This document shows, piece by piece, positions 20,976-33,077 of a stretch of DNA of 64,000 nucleotides. Origin of the DNA: Oxytricha trifallax (lineage: Eukaryota; Ciliophora; Spirotrichea; Sporadotrichida; Oxytrichidae); NCBI GenBank assembly GCA_000711775.1, contig ARYC01003514.1, positions 1 through 64,000 of the forward strand. The letters are read 5' to 3'. The notes below the pieces were generated by a model. It did not search any database. It was given only the letters and a program-made list of their open reading frames with translations, and was not told the DNA's origin. How positions within the stretch are numbered: position 1 is the stretch's first letter; each line of letters starts with the position of its first letter. The translations under genes and the position numbers were made by a program.

Positions 20976-23297
20976 AAGTTAAAATTAAATTCAGAAATAG
21001 CAGTTGTTTTAAGATTAAAAGAAATTGAATAACTTAATATATTTTTTAGTTGAAAATTTAATATTTTCTGAATTTTACTAAATCATATATTGTGACAAAC
21101 GATCATTTGCTCCATTATATTAATGATTTTAGGAATAATAAAAAAAAATATTAGGTGAAATTAATTGGATAATAATAATGTCGAAATGTAAATTCAGTTG
21201 CTTGTCCAATAATCTTTAAGACTTTGCTAAAACAAATGCTCCCTCTTATAAACATCAGTTGAAAAGTAATTTATAATTAAGTAAAGAAAAAAATACTTAG
21301 AATGTGTGGATTTTGTGATTGAATTTTGTCTGTAAGTTTATTGAGATAGTGCTCTTGTATAAAACAATTGCATATTGTCTGTATTTGTAATGTTGATTGC
21401 AAGTATTTAAATTTCCTTTTAGAAACCTAAAGTCATAATCAAAATTACATCTTCTTAAGTAGTCTACTCACTTCTGTTAAATTCTTATAACTTTTTATTT
21501 AATTTAAATTTGCTAACAATATCGGTCTAGCTGTAGTATACAATAAAATAGTGAAAAACTTGAATATTTAAAATCCTCAAAATAAAAAGAAAATATAAAT
21601 AAGTTATTCTCAAAACAATATTATAATTTTTTATAAATTAATTTGGGTGCAATTAGTAAATATAATATTTTTACTCTTGATATCATTTTATTAAAATTAT
21701 TATTAAATCTATCTTTCAATATTTAAAATTAAAAATTTATTTTACAAATATAATTGCTTCTCTATATAAATTAAAATTATATTTATTTATGATTTTCATC
21801 ATTTTAACAAGAAAATCTCTTACATCTTACTTTTTATTAGATTTAAAGAATAAACATTTTTATTAGATAATTATTTTTGAATTACTCCTGTTTTTAATTA
21901 TGAATAACTCGAACTTAATATTAACAAAAAAGAAGAACTCTTTTCTATTTCTTATTCTAAAGAATCATAATTAGAGATATAAATAAAATTATTAATTTAA
22001 ATAAAAACCTCAAGTAGCAAAAATGCATAATTTTATTAATCAATTGTCTTAAATATAAAACTAAATCAGATACCAGAAAAATTTCTAATTAAAATATTCT
22101 AAACTTGACAAAAATATAAATATTTCAATTATATTTGTTTTTATTCATAGATTTTAAATTCCAAATTTTTATTCAATTTTGACTAATTTTATTACCTTAG
22201 TGACCCACCCTTACTAACTTTTTAACTCGATCTGCTTAGAATGTTAAGCATGTGTATAAGTAATCATCTAAATCATAAATCTATTTGATTAAGTGTCTTT
22301 GTAGTCTTTATTGTTATTTTATATTCATTTTGGAGAACTCTAATCCATTCTTGATTAAATGTGGCAGTTTATAATTCAATAATTACTCAGTTAAAATTAA
22401 AATCTTCCTGATTTCAATAACTGAAATAGCTGTTAAACTAAATCATATTATTATTTATTACAATATTATTAGCTTCAGAGTATGTGCTGGAAGAATAAGG
22501 TTTACAATGTTAAAATATGAAGTTACAATCTAAATTCTTAATGAAAAATTTTTAGAGATATAACTAAGTTATTCATTATCAACAAAGCTATTTAATATTA
22601 ATTGCCTGAAATAAATCTACAAAATAGTCATTTGCTTTGTGTAACTTATTTGTTTTTAAAAATTATATAGCATATAAAAGTTTTCCTTCAACATTGTTTT
22701 AGAACAACTCTTAAAATTTGTATATATAAAATATAAAGTTTAAATTGATCCTTAATAACCATACTATCATGATAAAACTATGATATTTAGATTACTGTCT
22801 ATTGCTATAATAATATGAAAAGTTTAGCAAATTATTGAGTTAATTAAAAAATAAAGCCTTGATTGTGCTCTGATTTAACTCAATCATCAATCAAGTTACC
22901 ACCACAAATAATAAAGTTTTTATATAATTAAAATAAAAATAAGTAGCTAATAAGGAAATAAGTGTCTTTATACCAATTAATAAAGTAAGTTGGTTATTCG
23001 AAAGAAAACTTATTAACTATTTTCTTACTATTGATTTACGTGGATTTTAAAAAAATTATCAATATCAACCCTAAAGGAATTATAATAGTTTACTCTAACA
23101 TTTTAAATCCCATCATCACCTGCAATAGGAGCAAAAGCAAAAACAAATCATTTGAGATTTATAATGTGGCGTTATATGAGGGCAATAATTTATCGTCAAT
23201 ATATTGGCTTCGAATATTAACTACAAGAACATAAATTGTGCAAAGTAATTAAGTATTCAACAGCAATCTCAGAAGTAGTATTAATTTTTTCGATTGA
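20976..23297. other. AT-rich interior of element A, no gene supported
   Basis: No convincing minus-strand continuation of the element A gene was found here. A short AAGTTACC/GGTAAC-type hairpin lies near 20943-20963. Any remaining exons would have to be highly diverged. Confidence 0.4.
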
Positions 23298-23723
23298 ATC
23301 ATTTCTCTAAATGATTCCAGCTTGTGTACTCACTAACTTATTCATAGCTTAATACGAAAAATTAAAATAGACTTATTGTCATTCCAATACGAGGTCTTAA
23401 TAACATTTCACGGAAAGCGATGTGGTATAAACTTTTTCTGCATTGGACTTGTTAAATCCACCTACTTGTCTGAACCAGCAGTTGCTAAATTGACTCATTT
23501 GCTAGAGTTAGGCAGTCATTTAATTAGACTTGAGTAAATTCTAATTTATAAATTGCCAATTCATCATATTTTTCATTAATTAACTATACACGGGTAGATG
23601 AATAGAGTAAACTATATAATTACTTAATCATTGATATTATAATTGATCATAAAATTTAGAGATATTAGGTATAGAGTGGATTATGACTATTTTTATTAAC
23701 CCTATTAACTTTTTATGTAGTGA
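23298..23723 (+). other. TGA-free ORF of 141 codons, possible coding fragment
   Basis: Between TGA codons at 23295 and 23721. The middle reads YEVLITFHGKRCGINFFCI then VKSTYLSEPAVAKLTHLLE, with a hydrophobic and basic mix. No family recognised. It lies inside element A on the strand opposite to its gene. A chance ORF in AT-rich DNA is quite possible. Confidence 0.25.
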
Positions 23724-25019
23724 GAAGTTTTAAAATAATACTCTAGAAGGCTATATAAGCGACTTTATTGGGACATTTTAGTAATAATTAAATACTTATA
23801 TTAATTATGCATATTTATTTTATTTATATATTTAAATAAAAATTATTTATTAAAATATTAATAAATTTATCAAATATATATAATCACAATAAATTTTTCC
23901 ATGTTTATAATTTCATAAATCTAAAATTCCTTATTAAATCAGGGATGAAACTATATATAGAGCTTTGTTTAAATAGATTCTAAATATTCCAAAAAAGTGG
24001 AATTAGTAATGGTTTTGAGTCACTAATTTTTATAAGAAAATTACATTAATAATCTAAATGGAATTTCTTCTTATCTTTCTGAAATTAATGAATATTACAT
24101 ATAAACTTAAGTATATTATAATTTTATTAAAGTAACTTATTTTTTTTTCATTTAGGTATATTAAACTATCAATATATTAGTCAATAATCATTAATAATAA
24201 ATAAGTCAATACTAAATATTAATATTATTAATTATACGCATTTCATAATGTTAAATTAGTGAAATGCATTTAAGTTATTAAGCATTAATGAATTTATTAA
24301 TATATTTTCACTTTAAATAGAAGCACCATTATCAACTCATTCTAAACATAATAATTAATTTAGCAGATAAATAATAACAACTAAAAGTGTTTTGTGTTAA
24401 GAATGACAATGTCAATGATGATAGACAATCTAGTTTAATTCTAATTTTATAAATAAGCTTTTAATTAGATTTTTTTGGAATCAATTGCCGAAAGTGAAAG
24501 ACTTGCTTTTGATATTTCATAAAATATAGTTGGGTAATTGAAACTATAAATATTATGTAATTGTTCGAAGCATCATTATTCACTCTCTGATAATTTAATT
24601 GTCTCTAACACTGGAAATATTTTAATAAATATATATTATTGATAAGTGAACATAAATCAAATTTTAGGATAAATTATTTCATTGTATCTGATGCGCATGG
24701 ACCAGAATATATATAAATACATTTGAAGCGTCGAAGATAGCTTAGGATATATTTATTCCGCAAAAATATTATAAAAACTTAAAGATTCTTTACTAAATGA
24801 AAATATTCTCAAATTAAAATACTTTTTATTAGATACTTGAATTTATCCAATAGAGTATAAACTTGTTGAAACTACAGACAATTAATAATTTAAGTGTTCT
24901 AATCAAGTATAGTTGAGTCATCACACGACATATCAATTTTCAAAATAGTTTAGGAATATATTTATAGTCCTGCAGAAATTAAGGAAGGATGAGCTATAAC
25001 ATTAATTACGTCATTTATT

Positions 25020-25325
25020 CATTCATTACAGCTTACTCAATAGATCTGCGGGTCAGTCAGTTCCTTCTAGTTATAATGAGTGTACCATTTTCCTTGAGTT
25101 AAGCTGTCCTTAGACAATCAGTTAATTTGCCTCGAAAATTCTAATAATAGCAAACTAGGACTTTGTCCATTATTAACATAACATGATTGATAAGTGCTAT
25201 TGTATTCATTTACATGGAATATGCCCAATAAATATTTCCATCATTTTAATGATTCTTGGTGAATCCACTCTTGCCATTTTCGTAGTAATTACTTTAAGCA
25301 AATTATCCACCTGAGACATATATAA
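25020..25325 (+). other. Possible decayed membrane-protein fragment
   Basis: Two adjacent TGA-bounded frames read SIDLRVSQFLLVIMSVPFSL and later ISIILMILGESTLAIFVVIT, both hydrophobic and membrane-like, with locally higher GC than the flanks. A frameshift at about 25183 would join them. No family recognised. Confidence 0.25.
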
Positions 25326-26013
25326 ATATAACACAATAGTTCTGATACTTTAACATCACTATCATTAATAAAAGCATCAATCATAGAATATTACTTTATC
25401 ACTTAATACAACTTATAATTTATATCTGTATTGATCAACTCTCAAGTTTTTTAGTAAAAAGTATCTATAGCAACACTCGACTTTTTAATCTCATAAAATT
25501 ACTTCAATATTAGTTATCTTACTCTTTTAAAAATTGTGCTCAATTTTCTATTAGCACTAAGTTGCAGTGAAAGTATCAATTATTACTGATTAAAAATTTG
25601 CCAACGATATTTCGATATAAGCTTTATAAGTATGGTTACGATATCTAGTTCAAGTTAACCATCAAACTCCTCAAACATCTTCTTCTTATCTGGCATAGCA
25701 TGCTCTAAACTGTAGGTCGAATTATCAAAATTAGTTTAATTAGCAAATTACAGATATAAATATAGTGAATATTTACTTGATGATTATTGAATAAAATAAA
25801 ATTTTTACTCATTAAATAAAACCAATAAATAAACAAGATTCTTAAATTTAAATAATAAATATCAAACAATTTAAGGACTTATATTTGCTAAATCTCATTC
25901 AAATACTTACTAATACTTTATTCATATTTAAGTTTGGTTTAACTTATAATAAATATAAGTTTATATATAATTCTTATTAATTTAGTTAGTAAATTTATAT
26001 AAAATAAAAGCAT

Positions 26014-26042
26014 ATTTTAAGTATATATATATATATATATAT
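26014..26042. repeat. (TA)n microsatellite
   Basis: A run of about 12 TA units within element A; nothing functional can be claimed. Confidence 0.8.
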
Positions 26043-26258
26043 TATTTTAATTAAAGAATTAGGATTTATTAAAAATTATACAGTTAAACAAGTTTTTTTA
26101 ACTAATATTAATACTATAATATATGATCTTTATTAAGTAAAAATTACTAATTTTTTAGCTATCAAAGTAATATAGGTTAATAAAATAGTTTGGATAGATT
26201 ATTATCATATTAATTTTTATTGAACAATATAAAACATACATAAAAGTATGAAAATACT

Positions 26259-26306
26259 TAAAGTAGGGCAAAAGTAGCAAATTTTTCTTACTTTTGCCCC
26301 ACTTTA
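26259..26306. repeat. 48-bp palindromic unit (GGCAAAAGTA hairpin), copy 1
   Basis: AAAGTAGGGCAAAAGTAGC and its near complement TTACTTTTGCCCCACTTT flank an AAATTTTTC centre. The whole unit is the reverse complement of the one at 28494-28541, which lies outside element A. Confidence 0.85.
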
Positions 26307-26519
26307 ACTATCTAAATATTATTATTAATTAAATGCTAAAATTTTAATTGGAAATTTATTGATTTTAAGAGAATATTAATAAAATATTTATTTCTAAACT
26401 TGAATATTCAAAAATATAATTCTGATAAATCACAATCATAAGTTGGGTAGCTTACTGAATTAAGAGTAATGAGATTACTATGCTTTCACTTTTTTTTAAA
26501 TTACAGAAGTTACTATAGC

Positions 26520-27208
26520 TTTAAAACTAAAGACCCTTTTATGAAATAATCATATTTATTAGCTTAAGCTTAAATATTTTGTTAATAACACCTCGGAACC
26601 TTGCTATTATAAATGACTGAAAAATTTTACATTATTAGAATGGAGAAAGAGTCAGATTAATCAAGTGAAAAATATTTGCCAGAGGGCCATGCTAAAAAGT
26701 AAAACCAGCAGGCGAAACTTATGAGAGTGCATTATCAATTGTATAAAATTATAGCTTACAATTATCAAAAGTGGACCTCAACAAGAAGTCTATTATTTGT
26801 TGAATAATGTTTGATGTCAATACTCTGCAATTTAACTAATATAAACTTAAGTGTAAATGAGCTTAGGTTGTACCACCAAATGCAAATTTAATAATATTGG
26901 CATGCTAGGTATTTGCAGCTATATAATAATTTTAAAGGGAAGAATCATCAATTACAATTGCAAAGCTTAGGAAATTATAATAAGTAGGGACACTATCTAT
27001 CTAAATTAAAAGATCTCAACCAAGTAGAAGTAGTTGAAGTATCTGATTCATTATTGTTCACTAATAAATAACCAGATGTAGAATTAAAAATCATGTAAGT
27101 AGTTATTAAATTTTCCTTATCCATCATAAATAGCCTAAATAATGGAATGCTAAAGACTAAAAAAAGTAGAAACTCTAGATAAAAAGTTTTAATTGTATTC
27201 TTTTCCAT
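26520..27208 (-). pseudogene. 5' end of element A gene, signal-peptide-bearing protein
   Basis: ATG 27208, at the inner edge of the right TIR, encodes MEKNTIKTFYLEFLLFLVFS, a basic start and a hydrophobic core typical of a signal peptide, then FMMDKENLITTYMIF and SDTSTTSTWLRSFNL. After about 27000 the open frame moves by one base and continues VPTYYNFLSFAIVIDDSS through AGFTFQHGPLANIFHLI to about 26520. Either a frameshift or an unrecognised intron lies near 26996. The protein is probably secreted or surface-bound, by analogy with the element B gene, which also starts with a hydrophobic leader. Confidence 0.55.
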
Positions 27209-27600
27209 GACTAATTGTCAGATGAATCCTGTATTTTAATAAGAATCAACAATCATAAGCAGCAATGCCAGCAACACCCATTATCACTCAAAAATATCTT
27301 TTAAAAACATATTCTGAAGAACCCTGAAGATTCATTGAAGATATCATCTTTACAGTAACAGCTTCAACATTCAAAAACACTACACAAAATAAAATTTTAG
27401 TTGGAGAAATAGTTAAACTAAAAATATTAACATACGCCATTATATTAATTACAGTTTAGATAAAATCGTTAGGTTTCTTTAATTACGATATTCAATAAAT
27501 AAGACAGTTTAATTTATAGAGATATAAATTTGATCTGAATGTTTCATAATTAGGGATTTAAATTATTTGTTTTATATTTTTATTTTGAGTTTATTTTATT
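27206..27600. repeat. Right TIR of element A
   Basis: Pairs with 19970-20352. It carries the 5' leader region of the minus-strand gene, whose ATG lies at 27208. Confidence 0.9.
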
Positions 27601-27665
27601 AAAAAATATATTAATATCAAACCTTAAATTATTTATAGCTATATTTAAAATAACATTATTAATAG

Positions 27666-27782
27666 ATGTTTGGAAGTGGGAACGAGGCTATAGCTAATTC
27701 CAGCAAACCATTAAAATAGTTCCGACAATTACTCCTTACCCTCAATTAATTAAAGTTAAAAATATTATTAATATTTAGATGA
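27666..27782 (+). other. Short coding-like ORF next to element A
   Basis: ATG 27666 reads MFGSGNEAIANSSKPLKQF with GC content above the surroundings, ending TGA 27780. Only the first ~25 codons look coding. It could be a gene start or a macronuclear-destined segment. It lies 65 bp outside the right TIR. Confidence 0.25.
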
Positions 27783-28244
27783 GCGAATGCTAATTACTCA
27801 AAACTCAAATATAATATGCAATGTTAATTTTTAGTAATATAAAACTAAGTGAATATTACAAAATTATTAAAATAGCAATTGAATAGCCCATAAGTAATTT
27901 TAAAATTTAGAATTCTCCTTATATAATTTGAGATATTTTAAAAAATGGTTATTTGAATAGGCCATTATCAAGTTTGGAGGTATGGAAAATAATTAAAGGG
28001 AAATTATACAAAAATTATATAAAAGAGTAAATTGAACTTGAATTTATAAGTTGTGAATTTATAGTTTATATAAAAAATACTTTTAATTATAATTAATATT
28101 TTGTTGTTTTCATTTATTAAACTAAGAATCAATATAAATATATATAGACTACTATCACACTTTAACAAGCAATAAAATTTAAAGGCTAGTATTTAAGGAA
28201 ATTAATTTATTAATCAGACTTAAAATTATTCTTAACTGCCATTA

Positions 28245-28375
28245 ATGAAGTCTGCAGTGTTTCTGTCTACTCAGCCCAAGTTAAGAGGAGGATATAAGTG
28301 TTCTGAAAGCTAACTCACAGCGATACTGTCCATCATAGCTGTGCAAGGGGACTTTCAACATAAAACATTTATCAA
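28245..28375 (+). other. Short coding-like patch
   Basis: ATG 28245 reads MKSAVFLSTQPKLRGGYKC then SQLTAILSIIAVQGDFQ, GC-richer than its flanks. The frame stays open further, but the later part is plain AT-rich sequence. Confidence 0.25.
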
Positions 28376-28493
28376 TTTTTTTTTAGAATAAGCGAATTAT
28401 AGAAATAAATATTCAAAATATATTTATGCAACTTAGTTACTGTAATGGTTTATAATAATAATTTTAGAATTTTATAAATTTGATTATGTTAGA

Positions 28494-28541
28494 AAAGAGG
28501 GGCAAAAGTAAGAAAAATTTGCTACTTTTGCCCCACTTTAA
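28494..28541. repeat. 48-bp palindromic unit (GGCAAAAGTA hairpin), copy 2
   Basis: Reverse-complement copy of 26259-26306, including its asymmetric centre (AGAAAAATTTGC). Both are followed downstream by TATCTAAATATTA, at different distances. Confidence 0.85.
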
Positions 28542-29090
28542 GAATGTCTGATTTTATTATCTAAATATTAGGTATTTATAATTCATAGAAATATAATACT
28601 AGTATATTAACTTATTTATCTTAATTCAACTTTTATTTATGAAATAATTAAAAAAATCAGTACATCATCGTTAATTCTGATTGGTATAATACAGTATAAT
28701 CATTATTTAAATTATGTGTTTTAACTATATGATTTCATTAAAATCAGGATTCTATATTCAGATAAATTTATAGATCAGAAATATTTTAAAATGTACATTC
28801 ATTTTAACTAAATTTTACAAACATAATTAATTAGGAATATGCATAAAACTATAGTTAGAATATAGTCTATATTAAACTTATATATAAATATGGTAACAGT
28901 AGTAGTATGAATGAGTTTTAACAAATATAATTCATTAAATTTTTTGAATTTTATTATTTACATTTAAGAATCATAATTATTTATTAATCCTAATTCATGA
29001 TTATACATTCAATAATATTCAATAAGTATGAACTTTATATATACTATATTTATTTCTACAATTCACTTATAAAAATAAATTTTGATAATT
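28542..29090. other. AT-rich gap, no gene seen
   Basis: No motif or coding pattern seen on either strand. Confidence 0.4.
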
Positions 29091-29099
29091 GTAAGATGG

Positions 29100-29960
29100 A
29101 ACAAATTTAAAACATAATATACTCTTTAATGATTGCCTCTACATCACATGCATTAACATCTCAAGGATGTATTAGCTTGCTAGTGCCTGGTATCCCTAAC
29201 ATTCATACTACAGTCTCTAGCAAGAATGACAATACTTGAAACTCATTGGGCTGTTAGAAGATTTGTGTTTGGGTATACTAAATAGTCTTTGTTGCTTTGG
29301 AAGTTAGAGGAGTATAATGTGGCAACTTCATCAGATCTGAGACTGCTAGTATAACCGAAAAGTCTAAATAAAGATTAGTAGTAGAAATCTCTTATTAACT
29401 GTTACCTACAAATATATACAACTAAGACACTCTTGTCAACTGAGCCTGTTCAATTTGGTGTGAAAAAGTAATATTGAAACTCTGAAGTAAAAGAGTAGAT
29501 GGGAATTTCATTGGTTGAGAATCAAACAAGCGCAGTTCGCGCTTTATAATTCATCAAAGATTTCTGCCTGCTTATGCTGAAGAGTACACTGCATCGACAT
29601 TGAAAAAATTTAGTTAAAAGGAAAATCTGTAAAGCAACCTAGCATTACAGTATAGGGGAAAACGGTTAGGCCAAAAAAAGGGTTACAGCTCCAAAGGATT
29701 CGCTGTCTTAACAGTTATGATCTTCTGTCCAAAACAGAAACAATCACTGTATTTGTATACCATTTCTTAGGGAAACTTCAATAGTCATTTGGGAACAATG
29801 GTGCTCTATTATCTCGGCTCTTCGAGGTGAAATCTGAGACGGATATTCCACTATCGTAAGATAGCGCCCGCTGCGCAGAGTGGTGCTAGTGGTTTACTGC
29901 CTCTGCCTCAATTACCACCCTAACTCGATTGCATAACTTAAAGTTAAAAATTTGCTGAAA
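29100..29960 (+). pseudogene. GC-richer decayed coding block upstream of the EF-hand exons
   Basis: Composition rises clearly (for example GATAGCGCCCGCTGCGCAG near 29860), and short open frames occur on the plus strand (THWAVRRFVFGYTKQS at about 29235; CLLMLKSTLH later), but TGA and frame changes interrupt each. No kinase or other motif was found here. It may be the missing 5' part of the EF-hand gene, in scrambled or decayed form. Confidence 0.3.
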
Positions 29961-29964
29961 GCTA

Positions 29965-30312
29965 ATGCCAATACTGAATGCTAAGATCAGCCGAGTCAAG
30001 ACGTAGGGTATTCAAAATCAAATTTTTACTAAATAACAAATGAAACATGCAAACCTATACTATCGTTATTTAGAGAATGGAGACAGTAAACTTGCCCTTT
30101 AAAAAGTAGTTGATTTATATTATATCTTCGGAAAGGACCATCGATACAAAACTGATCTATCTTGGGAAGATTTTTTTAATTCTTTTGATATTAATGGCAG
30201 TGAATTTATTGAATAAATTCTATTAAGCGTTGCTTCTATGAAAGAGAGAAATCTCTGCACAAACGAGAAATTGTAACAGCCATTCAAAATGCTTGAAAAT
30301 AAAAAACAGTGA
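29965..30312 (+). pseudogene. EF-hand protein fragment, possibly CDPK-like
   Basis: ATG 29965 opens 115 codons ending TGA 30310. It reads YRYLENGDSKLALQKVVDLY, then WEDFFNSFDINGSEFIEQIL, which fits an EF-hand (F-D-x-N-G-S-x-F-I-E-x), then SMKERNLCTNEKLQQPFKML, close to the linker after the third EF-hand of calcium-dependent protein kinases. One loop position normally Asp is absent, so calcium binding by this loop is doubtful. The second EF-hand follows at 30398 in another frame. CDPK assignment is an inference from the linker. Confidence 0.5.
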
Positions 30313-30339
30313 TTTCATTTGATCTAGGATATTAAGGAA

Positions 30340-30475
30340 ATTCTTGTATTTCATATACTTTCTTAGAAGAAGGTGTATAAATAAGATTAGGCAAGTTGAT
30401 GCTAATGGAGATGGGCAAATGTCTTATTAAAAATTCTCGCTCATGATGAAGAGATAACCCAATTTAATATTTTTA
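30340..30475 (+). pseudogene. Terminal EF-hand exon
   Basis: INKIRQVDANGDGQMSYQKF starting near 30380 is a canonical EF-hand loop (D-x-N-G-D-G-x-M-x-Y-x-x-F) and resembles the last EF-hand of CDPKs and calmodulin-like proteins. Just upstream DIKEIL, in a shifted frame, matches the helix that usually precedes this loop. The shift near 30375 suggests decay. Confidence 0.6.
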
Positions 30476-31846
30476 AAAAATAAATAGCATAATCATTAAA
30501 TTTATTCACTTTACTTCACTATTTTTTAAAATCTTTTATTTAAAAAGTAATCAAAAATTTTAATATTAGGAGAAATAAAAAGTTTTTTTAATTTTATTAT
30601 GGTATTAAATATTAATAATATTTAATAATAAAACTTGTAAAATAATGATGGAATTGGAGATCTTAGAAAAGATTTGCACCTAAAAAATAGATAATTGGTG
30701 ATTTGAAAATTAAATCTGTATTGGATTTCTAAATGATATAATGTGATAAAAGGAATTCTAATCAAAGATAGGGAACATAAAACAGTTAAATGATAATTTA
30801 TAATATAAATGCTTGGGATATTTACTTTTAGTAAAACCATAAGAATTTTACCAAAAATTAAGAGTGAAGGTATGAAAATGAAGAAAAGATGATTATGAAA
30901 TTAAATCATCAATTATTCACAAAATATATTGTCAAATGTTTTTTGAATTTGTTTAGCAAATGTATTATATTTACTAAAAGATGAATAATTTTAATAATAA
31001 AATATAACAAATAAATTATTAAAGTAGAGAGATATATGAATAAAGATATAGAAAAATTTAACGGGTTACAATAAAAAGCCAAGAAGATGTACTTGATAAA
31101 TAATTATGGAGTCAAGGTGGTAGAAATATATTGAAGCAATTAGAGGGAACAGATTTAATTTTAATTTATCCTTCGCTCTTTCGGACAGTACTTCTCTTTA
31201 ATTATACTACAATATTCTTAAAGTATGGCCAAATTATGAATATTATTCTAACTGAAGAATTAAAGCAAGACAGTAGTTTTTTTATTTAATAAAAAATTAG
31301 AATAAGTTACATTATAACTTGAATATCATAACTTTGAATTATCCTAATATTAATTTAGGTAAAATGAGAAAAGATGGACTCTTAAGAATTAATATAGGTT
31401 TTTATTTAAAATAATTTATCGAGTTTTGAATTGAACCTAATAAAAATTATCCATTCAATAACCTCTGAATGATTTCACAGTCTAATAACGCTCCAAGAAT
31501 TATAAAGTATAAAATGTATCTTACGTATTTTAAAAAACTCCAGGAAGCCTCCTTAACTTTATAAAATTAATAGAAAATCTATAAAATTAAAATCGGAATC
31601 TGGAATATATAAAAGTTTCATATATTCATAACTTTATTTAAATAAAATTCAATCAGTATTAAATCATTGAATAAACTTGTTTAACTTTTAGTATTCTTAA
31701 TATTGAATAGGTGCCAAGTAGTAAAATTAATTATATTTTTAATACTTCTTACCACTTATGATACTATTTTTATTTAATTATAATTTTTAATGTATTTTCA
31801 AAATTAAATTTGAAAATGTAATTACTTTTCCTAGTTAATTTACATT
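30476..31846. other. AT-rich gap, no gene supported
   Basis: Contains only weak ORFs. GTGCCAAGTAGTAAAATT near 31708 resembles one arm of the palindrome at 33043. Confidence 0.4.
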
Positions 31847-32857
31847 TAATTTACTCTCATTCAATAATTGTTCCGCCCGAGACACCCTCCTTACCCCTCC
31901 CCACCTCCCAGTCGACCGAGACACCCTTCCCCCGCCCCTCCACTCCAAAACATAAAATACCCATTTCATATCAAATATTGTAACTACAGGGTCTAAATCG
32001 ATTTACTTATTGATATCTCAACATCATAAACCCTATTTTAGATATAAAATATCATAAGAATTTATAAATTATTTATATCTTTGTTAGTGCCTTCTATAAT
32101 ATAAATTTTATGATTAAATAAGTTTCACAATGTTTGAAACCATTTTCACGCTTTCCCTTATGAAATATAAATTGAAACAACTTTTCCATAAATAATAATA
32201 ATAGAATTTTATTTCTTAATAATATTTATATACATTAATATACAAAATTTATTTTTAAAATTTTTTTATCCCTTAAATCATTTCCATTTGACATAATTCG
32301 AGGAAAAAGTCGGATTAATTTTCAAGTTTTTAATTTTCGCTATTTGTTTAATTTATTTTTCATTATTTTTTAAAAATTTTGAAAATTAATCCGACTTTTT
32401 CCTCGAATTATGTCAAATGGAAATGATTTAAGGGATAAAAAAATTTTAAAAATAAATTTTGTATATTAATGTATATAAATATTATTAAGAAATAAAATTC
32501 TATTATTATTATTTATGGAAAAGTTGTTTCAATTTATATTTCATAAGGGAAAGCGTGAAAATGGTTTCAAACATTGTGAAACTTATTTAATCATAAAATT
32601 TATATTATAGAAGGCACTAACAAAGATATAAATAATTTATAAATTCTTATGATATTTTATATCTAAAATAGGGTTTATGATGTTGAGATATCAATAAGTA
32701 AATCGATTTAGACCCTGTAGTTACAATATTTGATATGAAATGGGTATTTTATGTTTTGGAGTGGAGGGGCGGGGGAAGGGTGTCTCGGTCGACTGGGAGG
32801 TGGGGAGGGGTAAGGAGGGTGTCTCGGGCGGAACAATTATTGAATGAGAGTAAATTA
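31847..32857. repeat. ~1-kb palindrome (478/479-bp arms, 54-bp loop) with G/C-rich tips
   Basis: Arms 31847-32324 and 32379-32857 are almost perfectly complementary over their full length. Just inside each tip is a strikingly C-rich (left, about 31872-31947) or G-rich (right, about 32757-32835) block with runs such as GGAGGGGCGGGGGAAGGG and GGGAGGTGGGGAGGGG, able in principle to form G-quadruplexes. The rest is AT-rich with no clear protein. Near-identity of arms implies a recent origin or active arm conversion. Confidence 0.95.
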
Positions 32858-33042
32858 CAAATAATTCTTAATAAAAAAACAAAGCTTAAAATCTAATTAT
32901 TTTAAAAGAATATCATAATTATATTTTTATTATTAATATCGCGAATAAAATTTGAAAAAAAAAACTTAATGAAATATTAAGTCATGTATTTTAATTAATT
33001 ATATTTAATTTATAAATTTTACATTTAAATATTAGGATACTT

Positions 33043-33077
33043 ACCAAGCAGCAAAATTTACAATTTTGCTGCTTGGT
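33043..33077. repeat. 35-bp perfect palindrome
   Basis: ACCAAGCAGCAAAATT pairs exactly with AATTTTGCTGCTTGGT across the three bases TAC. A compact hairpin; no gene overlaps it. Confidence 0.9.

Larger units (their letters stand above)
19970..27600. mobile_element. Element A: 7.6-kb TIR-bounded element with minus-strand gene
   Basis: Imperfect terminal inverted repeats of about 383 bp (19970-20352) and 395 bp (27206-27600) bound the element. Both TIRs resemble those of element B (38818-48121) in shared blocks such as TTTATT-AATATCGT-ATTAAA, TATTTCTCCAA and repeated ATCTTC words. A minus-strand gene begins at the inner edge of the right TIR and ends at the inner edge of the left TIR. Much of the 6-kb middle is AT-rich with no clear reading frame, so the gene is either decayed or interrupted. 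No transposase was recognised. Confidence 0.8.

Noticed and set aside
29820..29960. Possible tRNA or structured RNA in the GC-rich block
   Set aside because: Short stems such as CTATCGTAAGATAG are present, but no tRNA T-loop (GTTCRA) or cloverleaf could be built.
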